Shown here: one piece after another, positions 1 to 8,267 of the stretch | How the letters are laid out: each line of letters starts with the position of its first letter | Position numbering within the stretch: position 1 is the first letter of the stretch | DNA from: Viridibacterium silvisoli | GTDB taxonomy: Bacteria > Pseudomonadota > Gammaproteobacteria > Burkholderiales > Rhodocyclaceae | Reading direction: 5' to 3' | DNA: 64,000 nucleotides | Assembly (NCBI RefSeq): GCF_036017035.1 | Contig: NZ_JAYXHS010000003.1 | Coordinates: forward strand, 372,001-436,000 | Position numbers and translations under genes: made by a program | The notes under the pieces: model-generated | Seen by the model: the letters and a program-made list of their open reading frames with translations, nothing else | What the model was told of the DNA's origin: nothing | Databases searched by the model: none

Positions 1-246
1 CCGCGCGTGCCGAAGAAAGCGTCTTGCGATTCAAGCCAGGCAAAGGTATCTCCCGTATTCAGCCGAGGTGATGACAATGGCCCGGCCGCATCTCGCAATT
101 GCGTGCTGCCACCGGGCGTTTCAAGTGCATTTTGAGACCACGGACGAGCGCCCGTGAGTTGTCAGACAAAAAATGACAAATTTGTCGAATTATATCTGGT
201 TGCCTGACAACCCGCCAAGTTTGCTGATGACTTCGAACGATGTTTC
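1..246. other. Left-edge non-coding stretch with palindromes
   Basis: No convincing complete gene is visible. A minus-strand frame is open across about the first 155 bases, but it has no ATG or GTG start, so it could be chance or the start of a leftward gene with a rare initiation codon. The right half is AT-rich and carries three palindromic elements, listed separately. That fits a promoter for a gene lying to the left of the window. Confidence 0.4.
159..210. promoter_or_regulatory. Paired GntR-type operator-like palindromes
   Basis: TTGTCAGACAA at 159-169 is a perfect palindrome around one central base. TTGCCTGACAA at 200-210 matches the same pattern with one mismatch, 41 bp (about four helical turns) away. 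Between them GACAAATTTGTC (175-186) is a perfect 12-bp palindrome built from the same half-site. The half-site pattern TTGTC-N-GACAA resembles operators of FadR-subfamily GntR regulators, which often control sugar-acid genes. That fits the adjacent ketodeoxygluconate-kinase-like gene. The sites lie beyond the 3' end of that gene, so they more likely serve a leftward gene outside the window. The regulator itself is not in view. Confidence 0.4.
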
Positions 247-1185
247 TCAGGTAAAGAAAAACACCGGCATGGCCTCACGCGGAATGATCGCGCCCGGATA
301 TTGCACGACGATGGAAGCGATCTTGTTGCCCGAGCGTGCGGCAACCTCCGGGGACTGTCCTTGCAGGCGTGCTGCCAGGTAACCGCCGGCGAAAGAGTCA
401 CCAGCGCCGGTGGTGTCGACCACCTTGGCTACTTTGAAGGTCGGCACCATGAAGGCTTCTTCGCCTCGCACGCGCACGATGGTCGGATCGACACCGCGCT
501 TGATCACGACTTCGTCGCAGGTCAGCGAGAAAGCATGACTGAGGGCCGACTCTTCATCCAGGCCATACAGTGCGGCGTTGTCTTCCAGCGTGATCATCGC
601 CAGATCTGCGTTGGCAAAAGCGCGGTCGTACCACGCAGCCGTATCGGGATCCCCACGCCACAAGCGCGGCCGGTAGTTGTTGTCAAAGAACACCTTGCCA
701 CCACGCGCACGCAATTTGTGGATCAGGTCGAACAGGCGCTCGCGCCCTGATTTGGGCAGCACGGCAAGGCTGATACCGCTGTAGTAAAGCGCGTCAAGCT
801 CGTCGAGATGCGCTTCGAGCAAGCTCGGGTTATCGACGAAGTAGTCCTTGGCAGCGCTCATGTCGCGCCAGTAGTAGAAGGTGCGCTCGCCGTTTTCATC
901 CACCTGGATGGTATAGAGGCCGGGCATCTTGCCTTCGTCGCAGCGCACCAGGCGCGTGTCGATGCTCTCTTCCGACCAGGCCTCGATCATGGCCTTGCTG
1001 TAGGCGTCCGTGCCGAGTTGGGTCGCGTAAGAAACGCGCACGCCGCCCTCGGTACCGAGTCGGGCGAGATACACCGCCGTGTTGAGCGTGTCTCCGCCGA
1101 AATTCTGTTGCATCGTGCCGAACATCTGGCCGCGCAGCTCGATCATGCATTCGCCGAACAGGGCGATACGACTGTGCTGTTTCAT
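247..1185 (-). CDS. kdgK: PfkB-family sugar kinase, probable 2-dehydro-3-deoxygluconate kinase
   Basis: This 312-aa protein has the ribokinase/PfkB fold. It shows an N-terminal substrate segment with the GGDTLN motif near residue 30 and the C-terminal PfkB signature DTTGAGDSFAGG starting near residue 257, whose GAGD aspartate (about 263) is the catalytic base of the family. Length and the N-terminal pattern fit KdgK, which phosphorylates 2-keto-3-deoxygluconate to KDPG for cleavage in the Entner-Doudoroff pathway in the cytosol. PfkB kinases are hard to tell apart by eye, so the substrate is inferred. The gene stands alone, divergent from the large operon to its right, and no strong Shine-Dalgarno sequence is visible before its ATG. 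GntR-type palindromes lie past its 3' end. Confidence 0.75.
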   Translation of the reverse strand: MKQHSRIALFGECMIELRGQMFGTMQQNFGGDTLNTAVYLARLGTEGGVRVSYATQLGTDAYSKAMIEAWSEESIDTRLVRCDEGKMPGLYTIQVDENGERTFYYWRDMSAAKDYFVDNPSLLEAHLDELDALYYSGISLAVLPKSGRERLFDLIHKLRARGGKVFFDNNYRPRLWRGDPDTAAWYDRAFANADLAMITLEDNAALYGLDEESALSHAFSLTCDEVVIKRGVDPTIVRVRGEEAFMVPTFKVAKVVDTTGAGDSFAGGYLAARLQGQSPEVAARSGNKIASIVVQYPGAIIPREAMPVFFFT

Positions 1186-1693
1186 AGGGATGTGTTCGAA
1201 GTGTTACGGGGGTTTGTTGTTGTGCTCTTGTTGATCATCGTAGCGCCTGGAAACGGGCTTGCCGGCTGATGGGCGTCAGCAAACGGCGCCAAGGCCATCA
1301 ATGTTTGCAAATGATGCCACCGGAAAGTCGACCGCACCTCCCCTTTGGTCAAATTTCATCGCGGTGCCCGCGAAAACCTGTATTGGCGAGTGTGCCGGGG
1401 ATCCGGATTGCGGCGCGCTCAGGCAGGAATCTTGCCTGCGCCAGAGGGCAGCACAGCTTCTCGGCGTGACAAAATCACGAAAGCCGTTTTTTTCCGACTT
1501 TCGATCTAAATACAAAGACCTATGCTGCCGTTGAACATGATGCTGCAGTGTAGAATGTCGCCCTTATTACGAAAGTAATAAGCTTTGTTTCAGCCTCCGC
1601 TCGCCTTCGTCGAGCGCCCGCTGGCAAACCGGCAGCACCGCAGCACCCGGCAGCACTTCTTTATGCCTGGCCAATGAAACGGATGAGCCGAGT
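1186..1693. other. Divergent intergenic region upstream of the giant-protein operon
   Basis: These 508 bp separate the leftward kinase from the rightward operon. Short open frames here have poor codon structure and no match that I recognise, and were rejected as genes. The right part turns AT-rich from about 1490. It holds TAGAAT (1551-1556) as a possible -10 element, but no well-spaced -35, and an inverted repeat at 1563-1582 listed separately. Confidence 0.5.
1563..1582. promoter_or_regulatory. Perfect 8-bp inverted repeat in the operon leader
   Basis: CTTATTAC and GTAATAAG form a perfect inverted repeat around a GAAA spacer. It sits just after a possible -10 box (TAGAAT, 1551-1556) and about 110 bp before the first start codon of the six-gene operon. 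As DNA it could be a dimeric repressor site. As RNA it would be a short hairpin with a GNRA tetraloop in the leader. The sequence alone does not decide between them. Confidence 0.4.
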
Positions 1694-3133
1694 TTGACAG
1701 TAAGCACCAAGATCACTGTGACGCCCAAGCTGACAGCAGTCGCCAGCGAAGCCCCCGTTGCCCGTCGTGGCGAACGGTTGCGAGCCGTCGATTGCGTCAA
1801 CACGGCGCTCGCCCAAGAATCCTTCAACGTTGCAGCGACAGCCGTAGCGAGCGAGCTGGCGCGCGCCTTCGACTGCGACCATGTAGTAATCGGCATGACC
1901 TACGGCGGTGCCTGCAAGCTGGTGGCCTGGTCAGGCGTGGCCGATCTGCGCCAGGAATTCCGTCTCGCCCGCATGGTGGCCGCCGCCATGGACGAGTCTG
2001 TAGACCAGAACGCAACGTTGCGTTATCCGCCGGAACCGGACGATCCGCCGCGAATCACCCTGATGCACGCCGAACTGGCCACAGCCGGAGTCGGCGAATC
2101 GGTGCTGACCATCCCGCTGGTCGCGCAACGTCGCATCGTCGGCGCCATGAGCTTCATCCGCGAGCGCAAGGTGCCGTGGCCGCACGACGAGATTGCCAGC
2201 CTCGAGAACCTCGGCAGCGTCATCGGCCCGGTGCTCGACCTGAAGCTGCGCAGCCAGGATTCGGCCTTCGCGCGCTTGCGCCGCGACCTCACTGCCTTTG
2301 GTCACCGCTTGACCAAGCCCGGCCACTACCGGACAAAGCTCGTCACATGTGGTTTGCTGGCCCTGCTCTCTGCCGCGCTGCTGATTCCGGTAGATGCCAA
2401 TGTCACCGCTCCCGCAAAGCTGGAAGGTCTGATCCAGCGCAGCGTAACGGCGCCGGTCGACAGCTTCATCAAGGAAGTCTTCGTCCGCCCGGGTGATACG
2501 GTCGGTCAGGGCCAGTTGCTGTTGGTGCTCGCCGATCAGGAGTTGCGCAACGAACAACGTCGCCTCGAAAGCGCCCTGGCGCGCTTCCGCAGCGAGCACG
2601 CCAGCGCTTTCGCGCAGCAGGATCGCGCCAAGATGGTGGAAGCACAGGCGCGCGTCGACGAGACCGGCGCCCAACTCGCGCTGATCGAGGAGCAACTGGC
2701 GCGCACGCAGGTCACGGCGCCGTTCGATGGCCTGGTGATCCAGGGCGACCTGCAGCAGCAGATCGGTGCCCCTGTCCGTCGCGGCGACGCGCTGATGGTG
2801 CTGGCGCCAAACGATGGTTTCCGCATCGTGCTGCAGATCGAAGATCGCGACATCAAATCAATCAAACCCGGCATGCAGGGCCGCCTGACGCTGTCGGCCA
2901 TGCCTTATGAGCCGCTGAAGGTGACGATCGAACGCGTCACGCCGCTGGCGCGTTTCGTCGATGGGCATAACGTCTTCGAAGTGCAGGCCGCCTTGCAGAA
3001 AGGCCTGCCAGGTTTGCGGCCAGGCCTCGAAGGTGTCGCCAAGATTTCGCTCGAGCGTCGCCCGGTGGCCCTGCTGTTCGGCGGTCGCCTGATGGAATGG
3101 GTGCGCTTCCATCTGTGGACGTTGTTCGGGTGA
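1694..3133 (+). CDS. GAF-domain HlyD-like membrane fusion protein
   Basis: This 479-aa protein is an unusual adaptor. Residues about 35-190 look like a GAF sensory domain, normally cytosolic. One membrane segment follows at about 215-233. The C-terminal half is HlyD/AcrA-like: a split lipoyl domain (about 238-282 and 338-372) flanking a helical hairpin (about 283-335), then a beta-barrel domain (about 375-455) and a short amphipathic tail. The GAF part would sit inside and the adaptor part in the periplasm. Family knowledge says such adaptors link an inner-membrane transporter to an outer-membrane channel. The first start is TTG (1694); GTG at 1718 is an alternative. It is the first gene of the operon, 12 bp before the M50 gene. 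What the GAF domain binds is unknown. Confidence 0.8.
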   Translation: MTVSTKITVTPKLTAVASEAPVARRGERLRAVDCVNTALAQESFNVAATAVASELARAFDCDHVVIGMTYGGACKLVAWSGVADLRQEFRLARMVAAAMDESVDQNATLRYPPEPDDPPRITLMHAELATAGVGESVLTIPLVAQRRIVGAMSFIRERKVPWPHDEIASLENLGSVIGPVLDLKLRSQDSAFARLRRDLTAFGHRLTKPGHYRTKLVTCGLLALLSAALLIPVDANVTAPAKLEGLIQRSVTAPVDSFIKEVFVRPGDTVGQGQLLLVLADQELRNEQRRLESALARFRSEHASAFAQQDRAKMVEAQARVDETGAQLALIEEQLARTQVTAPFDGLVIQGDLQQQIGAPVRRGDALMVLAPNDGFRIVLQIEDRDIKSIKPGMQGRLTLSAMPYEPLKVTIERVTPLARFVDGHNVFEVQAALQKGLPGLRPGLEGVAKISLERRPVALLFGGRLMEWVRFHLWTLFG

Positions 3134-3145
3134 TGAAGGTCTGCC

Positions 3146-5314
3146 ATGGCTGAGTCACTTTTCAGTCCTTACTGGTATCGCGCCGCGCAGCTGCACCCTC
3201 GTCTGGTCAGTAGTGCCGATGTACGTCGCCAGGTGTTTCGCGGCGAGCAGTGGTACGTGGTCACCAGCGCAACCGGTGGGCGGCAGTTCCGCGTGAATAG
3301 TCTCGGCTACCAGATCGTCGGCCGTCTCGACGGGCGCCAGTCGGTGCAGGAGATCTGGGATTCGCTGGTGCGCCAGATGGGCACCGAAGCGCCTTCGCAA
3401 CACGAAGTGCTGTCGATCCTCTCCGAGCTGACCGCAGCCGGCATGATCCAGAGCGAATATTCGCCTGACCTCGGCAGCATCTTCGACGCGGCCGAACGCC
3501 GCCGCAAGACGCAGAACCAGCTCAATCCGATGGCGCTCAAGGTGCCGCTGTTCGACCCGACGCCGCTGCTGGATGCGCTCGAACCGCTGATCCACCGCTT
3601 GTTCAAGCGCTGGATGTTGATCCTGTGGGCGCTGTGTATTGGCGCGGGCGTGGTCGTCGCCGCCATGAACTGGCCGGAGCTGTCGAACTACGCCAGCATC
3701 AACAGCCTGACCGCGCGCAACATGCTGCTGATGTGGCTGCTCTACCCGATCATCAAACTCATTCACGAGTTGGCGCATGCCGCTGCCATACGCTTCTGGC
3801 AGGGCGAAGTACGCGAGGTCGGCGCCACGCTGTTCCTGCTGGTGCCGGTGCCATATGTCGATGCCTCCGCTGCATCCGGTTTTCCCGACAAGCGCCATCG
3901 CATGCTGGTCAGTGCCATGGGCGTCATCGCCGAAACCAGCATCGCACTCATCGCGCTCGGCGTATGGCTGAGCGTCAGCGACGGCTGGGTCCGCAATATC
4001 GCATTTGCATGCATGCTGATCGGGGGGTTGTCCACCGTGCTGGTCAATGCCAATCCGCTGATGCGCTACGACGGCTACTACGTGCTCACCGACTGGCTGG
4101 AACTGCCGGGCCTTGCCACGCGCTCCGATGCCTGGCTGCGCTACCTCGGCGAGCGCTGGCTGCTCGGCAACGCATCGCTGCCACCACCACCCGGCTCCGC
4201 CAATCAGCGCAGCTGGCTGTTCGGCTACGGCGTGGCGGCACTGGTGTATCGACTCATGCTCTACGCGGGCATGATCCTGTGGCTGTTGGCAAAACAGGTA
4301 CTGCTCGGCGTCGCGCTGGCTTTGTGGATGGCCTGGCGCTACGCCGCGCGGCCGATCTGGCAGGTAACGCGTCTGGTGTGGTCGGATCAGCGCCTGTCAC
4401 GCCATCGCATGCGCGCCATCGCCGGCTTCAGCGTGGCCGCGGTGGCGCTGGTCACCGTCGTGTTCATCCTGCCGATGCCTTACACCACGATGGCTGAAGG
4501 CGTGGTGTGGGTGCCGGATGACGCTGTCGTGCGCAACGAGACGGAAGGCTTCGTCGAAGAGGTGTATGTGCAGGACGACGCCATGGTCACCGCCGGCCAG
4601 CCGCTGGTGCGCCTCGGCAATCACGAGCTGGAATCCGAACGCGAACAGCTGGCGACGCGCATCAGCAGCAATGCCACGGCCTTCAACGCGGCCCTGATGC
4701 AGCAACCCGGCTTGGCGCTGGCACTGCAAGAGGCGCAGGAAAAACTGCAGCAGCGCATGACCGAGCTGGATGAAAAGCTCGCGCATCTGGTCATCACCAG
4801 CCCGGTCAGCGGTCGACTGGCCCTACCGCGCTCGCAGGACCTGCCCGGCCGCTTCCTGTCGCGCGGCAGCACGCTGGCGCATGTCGTCGCGCCAGACAAG
4901 GTGGTCGTGCGCGCGGTACTGCCGCAAGCCGATGTCGCCGAACTGCGGCGCCCGCCGAAACACATCGACGTGCGTATGGCCGAGGATCGCCTGCAGCCAC
5001 TCGAAGCCCATGTTGGGGGCCACGGTGCACCGGCCGCGAGCTTCCAGTTGCCGAGTGTGGTGCTGGGCGATCGCGCCGGCGGCAGCATCGTGACGGACCC
5101 GGCCGATCAGGAAGGCCTGCGCACGCTGGAATCCTTCTTCGTGCTGGATCTCGACGTGGTCGGTGCGAAGCTGCAACGCATCGGCAGCCGTGTCTGGATC
5201 CGCTTCGAGCATGCGCGCGAGCCACTCGCCGTACAGTGGTCGCGGCGCATCCGGCAACTTCTCGTCAAGCAGATCGGTTCGGGTTCGACCGACTTGCCCA
5301 CCCCGCTGCCCTGA
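3146..5314 (+). CDS. PqqD-like / M50 metalloprotease / HlyD-like fusion membrane protein
   Basis: This 722-aa protein has three parts. Residues about 20-105 resemble the PqqD-like winged-helix fold that serves as a RiPP leader-recognition element in other systems. Residues about 152-445 form a multi-span membrane domain with the site-2-protease (M50) zinc motif HELAH at 207-211 and the third-ligand motif NANPLMRYDG at 301-310, so the active site looks intact. After a last membrane segment (about 424-443), residues 445-720 hold two lipoyl-like halves (about 447-490 and 546-580) and a barrel, as in HlyD adaptors. The nearest known type is the peptide zinc metalloprotease (YydH-like) group. It would sit in the inner membrane with the adaptor part in the periplasm. 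The likely client is the giant protein encoded downstream. ATG start with a GAAGG sequence upstream. Confidence 0.85.
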   Translation: MAESLFSPYWYRAAQLHPRLVSSADVRRQVFRGEQWYVVTSATGGRQFRVNSLGYQIVGRLDGRQSVQEIWDSLVRQMGTEAPSQHEVLSILSELTAAGMIQSEYSPDLGSIFDAAERRRKTQNQLNPMALKVPLFDPTPLLDALEPLIHRLFKRWMLILWALCIGAGVVVAAMNWPELSNYASINSLTARNMLLMWLLYPIIKLIHELAHAAAIRFWQGEVREVGATLFLLVPVPYVDASAASGFPDKRHRMLVSAMGVIAETSIALIALGVWLSVSDGWVRNIAFACMLIGGLSTVLVNANPLMRYDGYYVLTDWLELPGLATRSDAWLRYLGERWLLGNASLPPPPGSANQRSWLFGYGVAALVYRLMLYAGMILWLLAKQVLLGVALALWMAWRYAARPIWQVTRLVWSDQRLSRHRMRAIAGFSVAAVALVTVVFILPMPYTTMAEGVVWVPDDAVVRNETEGFVEEVYVQDDAMVTAGQPLVRLGNHELESEREQLATRISSNATAFNAALMQQPGLALALQEAQEKLQQRMTELDEKLAHLVITSPVSGRLALPRSQDLPGRFLSRGSTLAHVVAPDKVVVRAVLPQADVAELRRPPKHIDVRMAEDRLQPLEAHVGGHGAPAASFQLPSVVLGDRAGGSIVTDPADQEGLRTLESFFVLDLDVVGAKLQRIGSRVWIRFEHAREPLAVQWSRRIRQLLVKQIGSGSTDLPTPLP

Positions 5315-5329
5315 TCGCCCAGCGACGAT

Positions 5330-7300
5330 ATGCGCAAGGCCTCCATCCCTGCTCCGGGTCACCTGTTCGGCCCCTACCCTGAGAGTACGTCAGCCCCTGC
5401 AGTGCCGTCCGTGCTGGCCGCAGCGCAGGCGCACGCGGGCGGCACGCGGCTGATCGCGCGCTGGCAACGCCAGCGCTTGCTGCGCCAGGTTGCACGTGTG
5501 CGCAAGTACCAGGCAGGCATGCCCGGCTTTCCCGGTGCGGAGCTGCGCCGCGCCATGAACGAAGCGCGCGCCGAGATGGCGCGCGATGGTTTCGCCTCGG
5601 AAGCCACGCTGCGCTGCATGGCCGGCGTGCTCAGCTGCATTCGCGCAGTGAGCGGCCACGTGCTGCGCGACAACCAGATCATGGCGGCCCTCACCGTGTT
5701 GCGCGGCGAGTTGGCCGAGATGCCTACCGGCGAAGGCAAGACCCTGTCGACCGCGCTGGCAGCTGCCACGGCAGCGCTGGCAGGCGTGCCGGTACACGTC
5801 ATCACCTCGAACGATTACCTCGCTGCGCGCGATGCCGAACAGATGCGCCCGCTGTATCGCCTGCTCGGTCTGTCGGTGTCAGCGATCAAGCAGGAATTCA
5901 AACGCGACGAACGTATCGAAGCCTACGCCTGCAACCTGACCTATTGCAGCGCCAAGGAACTGGTCTTCGACTACCTGCGCGATCGCATGTCGCCGATGCC
6001 GAAGCTGCCCGACGATGACCTCGGCATGAGCGCACCGACACGTGTGCTGCGCGGCCTGTGCATGGCCATCATCGACGAAGCCGACAGCGTGCTCATCGAC
6101 GAAGCGCTGACGCCCTTCATCCTCTCCGAGTCGTACAAGGAAGCCGCGCAGGTCCGGCTGTGTACGCTGGCCCTGCAGATCGCCGAGCGCCTGCAACCGG
6201 GCCCCGACTATCACCCACAAGCGGGCGGCATGGAACTCAGCGCCGCGGGCCGCGCCGTCATCGCCGAGCAGGTCGATAGCAACGAGCACGCGCTGTGGGC
6301 GATTCCGCGCTATCGCGAAGAGCTGGTGCAGCTCGCGCTGACGGCATTGCGCATTTTCAAGCGCGACGAGCACTACATCGTGCGCGACGGCAAGGTGCAC
6401 ATCGTCGATGCCAACACGGGCCGCGTGGCCGAAGGGCGTGCCTGGTCGCGCGGCCTGCAGCAGATGGTCGAGATCAAGGAAGGCTGCAAGCCCTCGCCGG
6501 CCACGCGTGTGATGGCGCAGATCACCTTCCAGCGCTTCTTTCCGCGCTATTACCGCATCGGCGGCATGAGCGGCACGCTGGCCGAGGCACGCCGCGAATT
6601 GCTCGAGGTGTATGGGCTGCCGGTGGTGAAGATTCCCAGCCACAAGACCTCACAGCTGCACATCAGCCCGCCACGCGTCTATCCCTCAGCCGCGCGGCGC
6701 TGGGCCTACGTGCTGGATGTCGTCAAGGCGCGCCACGCCAGCGGCCAACCCGTGCTGATCGGCACCGACTCGGTCCGCGATTCCGAATTCCTCAGCCAGA
6801 TGCTGGCCGCGGAGGGCCTGTCGCATCGCGTGCTGAACGCACGCCAGGACCGCGAAGAGGCCGAGCTGGTATCGCACGCCGGTCGTTACGGCGCGATCAC
6901 CGTCGCCACCAATATGGCCGGCCGCGGCACCGACATCCACATTGCGCCGGAGATCGCCAGCATCGGCGGCCTGCACGTCATCTCCTGCCAGCACAACAGC
7001 GCCAAGCGCATCGACCGCCAGCTGTATGGCCGTGCCGCGCGCCAGGGCCAGCCCGGCAGCGCAGAGGCCGTCCTATCGCTGGAAGAAGGCCTGCTGGGCC
7101 GCACACTCAACCCAACCATTTGTCACATTCTGTGCATCCGGCTCAGGTCGGATGGCACCCTGCCGTTATCTGTTGCGAGGGCCCTGTTCCGGCTTGCGCA
7201 ATGGCTTGAAGAAAATCGCTCCCGCAAGGCGCGTAAACAATTGCGCGCGCAGGACGTCGCAATGCAGCAAAGAATGCATTTCGGCTTGCCCTCGGAGTAG
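5330..7300 (+). CDS. SecA-like ATPase lacking the C-terminal region
   Basis: This 656-aa protein is clearly SecA-related but is not the housekeeping SecA, which is about 900 aa. Walker A is MPTGEGKT (131-138). The DEAD box is at 249-252 inside the SecA-typical IIDEADSVLIDEALTPFIL. The preprotein-crosslinking/NBD2 junction motif VDANTGRVAEGRAWSRGLQQ follows at about 359-378, then TNMAGRGTDI (527-536) and the arginine-finger region RIDRQLYGRAARQGQPGS (560-577). The chain ends soon after, so the helical wing, most of the scaffold and the zinc-binding tail are missing. The N-terminus is long and Pro/Ala-rich. Motor residues look intact. It lies 15 bp after the M50 fusion gene and is presumed to drive export of the giant protein through an unidentified channel. 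Confidence 0.85.
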   Translation: MRKASIPAPGHLFGPYPESTSAPAVPSVLAAAQAHAGGTRLIARWQRQRLLRQVARVRKYQAGMPGFPGAELRRAMNEARAEMARDGFASEATLRCMAGVLSCIRAVSGHVLRDNQIMAALTVLRGELAEMPTGEGKTLSTALAAATAALAGVPVHVITSNDYLAARDAEQMRPLYRLLGLSVSAIKQEFKRDERIEAYACNLTYCSAKELVFDYLRDRMSPMPKLPDDDLGMSAPTRVLRGLCMAIIDEADSVLIDEALTPFILSESYKEAAQVRLCTLALQIAERLQPGPDYHPQAGGMELSAAGRAVIAEQVDSNEHALWAIPRYREELVQLALTALRIFKRDEHYIVRDGKVHIVDANTGRVAEGRAWSRGLQQMVEIKEGCKPSPATRVMAQITFQRFFPRYYRIGGMSGTLAEARRELLEVYGLPVVKIPSHKTSQLHISPPRVYPSAARRWAYVLDVVKARHASGQPVLIGTDSVRDSEFLSQMLAAEGLSHRVLNARQDREEAELVSHAGRYGAITVATNMAGRGTDIHIAPEIASIGGLHVISCQHNSAKRIDRQLYGRAARQGQPGSAEAVLSLEEGLLGRTLNPTICHILCIRLRSDGTLPLSVARALFRLAQWLEENRSRKARKQLRAQDVAMQQRMHFGLPSE

Positions 7301-7316
7301 CTCCAGAGACCCATAC

Positions 7317-8216
7317 ATGACACGACCCTTTACCGTTTCCGCACTCGCCTCACTCCTGTTCGTGCTCGCCACGGCACAGGCAGCGCCGCCGCCTGCCAAT
7401 GCCTCGGCCCCGACAACCGACGCCGCCACGCGCTCCGCCTGGGCCGCGGGATCGGCTGCCAGCAGCGCACGCGCACGCGAAGAGTTGCTCGGCTGTCTGC
7501 TCGCCCCCACGGCCGAGGCCGAAGTGGGCAGCCCGGTAATCGGCGTGCTGTCGCGCGTACTCGTAGAGCGCGGTGACCGCGTGAAGAAAGGCCAGGCCGT
7601 CGCCCAGCTGATGGACGATGTCGAACGCGCCTCGGCCGATGCTGCCGCGCAACGCTTCGAAAATCGCGCCGAGATCGCCGCGGCAAAATCCGCCTACGAA
7701 TTCGCCCAGAAGAAAGCCGACCGCGCACGCGAGCTGGTCGACAAGCAATTCATCTCGCCGCAAGCCCTCGAGCAGGCCGACTCCGAAGCCAAGGTCGCCG
7801 CCATGCGCTATGCGCAAGCCCAGGAACAACGCGTCGTGGCGCGCCAGGAGATGGCCGTGGCACGCGCCCAGCTCGGGCAACGCACGATCACCTCGCCGAT
7901 CACCGGCGTCGTGACCGACCGCTACATGTCGGCCGGCGAACGCGTCGAGCAGAAGGCGATCGCCAAGATCGTGCAGATCGATCCGCTGCGTGTCGAAGTC
8001 GTCGCGCCTGCCACCCGTTTCAATTCGATCCGCCCCGGCAGCACGGCGCGCGTCACACCTGACCTCGCAGGCAGCACCGAGCGTGTCGCCAGGGTCGTAC
8101 TTGTGGACCCGGTGATCGACGCTGCAAGTAACACGTTCCGCGTACGCCTCGAATTGCCGAACCCGGGCTACGCCGTGCCATCCGGCCTGCGCTGCAAGAT
8201 CGTATTCGGCGAGTAA
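7317..8216 (+). CDS. Periplasmic RND-type adaptor (HlyD/AcrA family)
   Basis: This 299-aa protein is a compact periplasmic adaptor. The ATG at 7317 is chosen because it gives a clean signal peptide (basic start, hydrophobic core, cleavage near AQAAP at about residues 20-24); the frame is open further upstream only because it overlaps the previous gene. Two lipoyl halves (about 60-100 and 178-215) surround a helical hairpin, and a barrel domain with the pattern DPLRVEVVAP completes the family fold. It resembles MFP subunits of RND pumps, yet no RND pump is nearby. It sits between the SecA-like gene and the giant-protein gene, so it probably serves the same export pathway, perhaps as the link to an outer-membrane channel encoded elsewhere. 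Confidence 0.8.
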   Translation: MTRPFTVSALASLLFVLATAQAAPPPANASAPTTDAATRSAWAAGSAASSARAREELLGCLLAPTAEAEVGSPVIGVLSRVLVERGDRVKKGQAVAQLMDDVERASADAAAQRFENRAEIAAAKSAYEFAQKKADRARELVDKQFISPQALEQADSEAKVAAMRYAQAQEQRVVARQEMAVARAQLGQRTITSPITGVVTDRYMSAGERVEQKAIAKIVQIDPLRVEVVAPATRFNSIRPGSTARVTPDLAGSTERVARVVLVDPVIDAASNTFRVRLELPNPGYAVPSGLRCKIVFGE

Positions 8217-8267
8217 GACTCCACGGACTGACACAGAACCAGACCGCAACCAGCACAAGGAAACAGG

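Noticed and set aside
1259..1534. Small open frames between the kinase and the operon
   Set aside because: No ribosome binding site, odd composition and overlapping frames on both strands; most likely non-coding leader.
5330..7300. Frameshifted housekeeping secA
   Set aside because: The frame ends cleanly 16 bp before the next gene, and that downstream gene starts its own signal peptide; there is no SecA C-terminal sequence in other frames.
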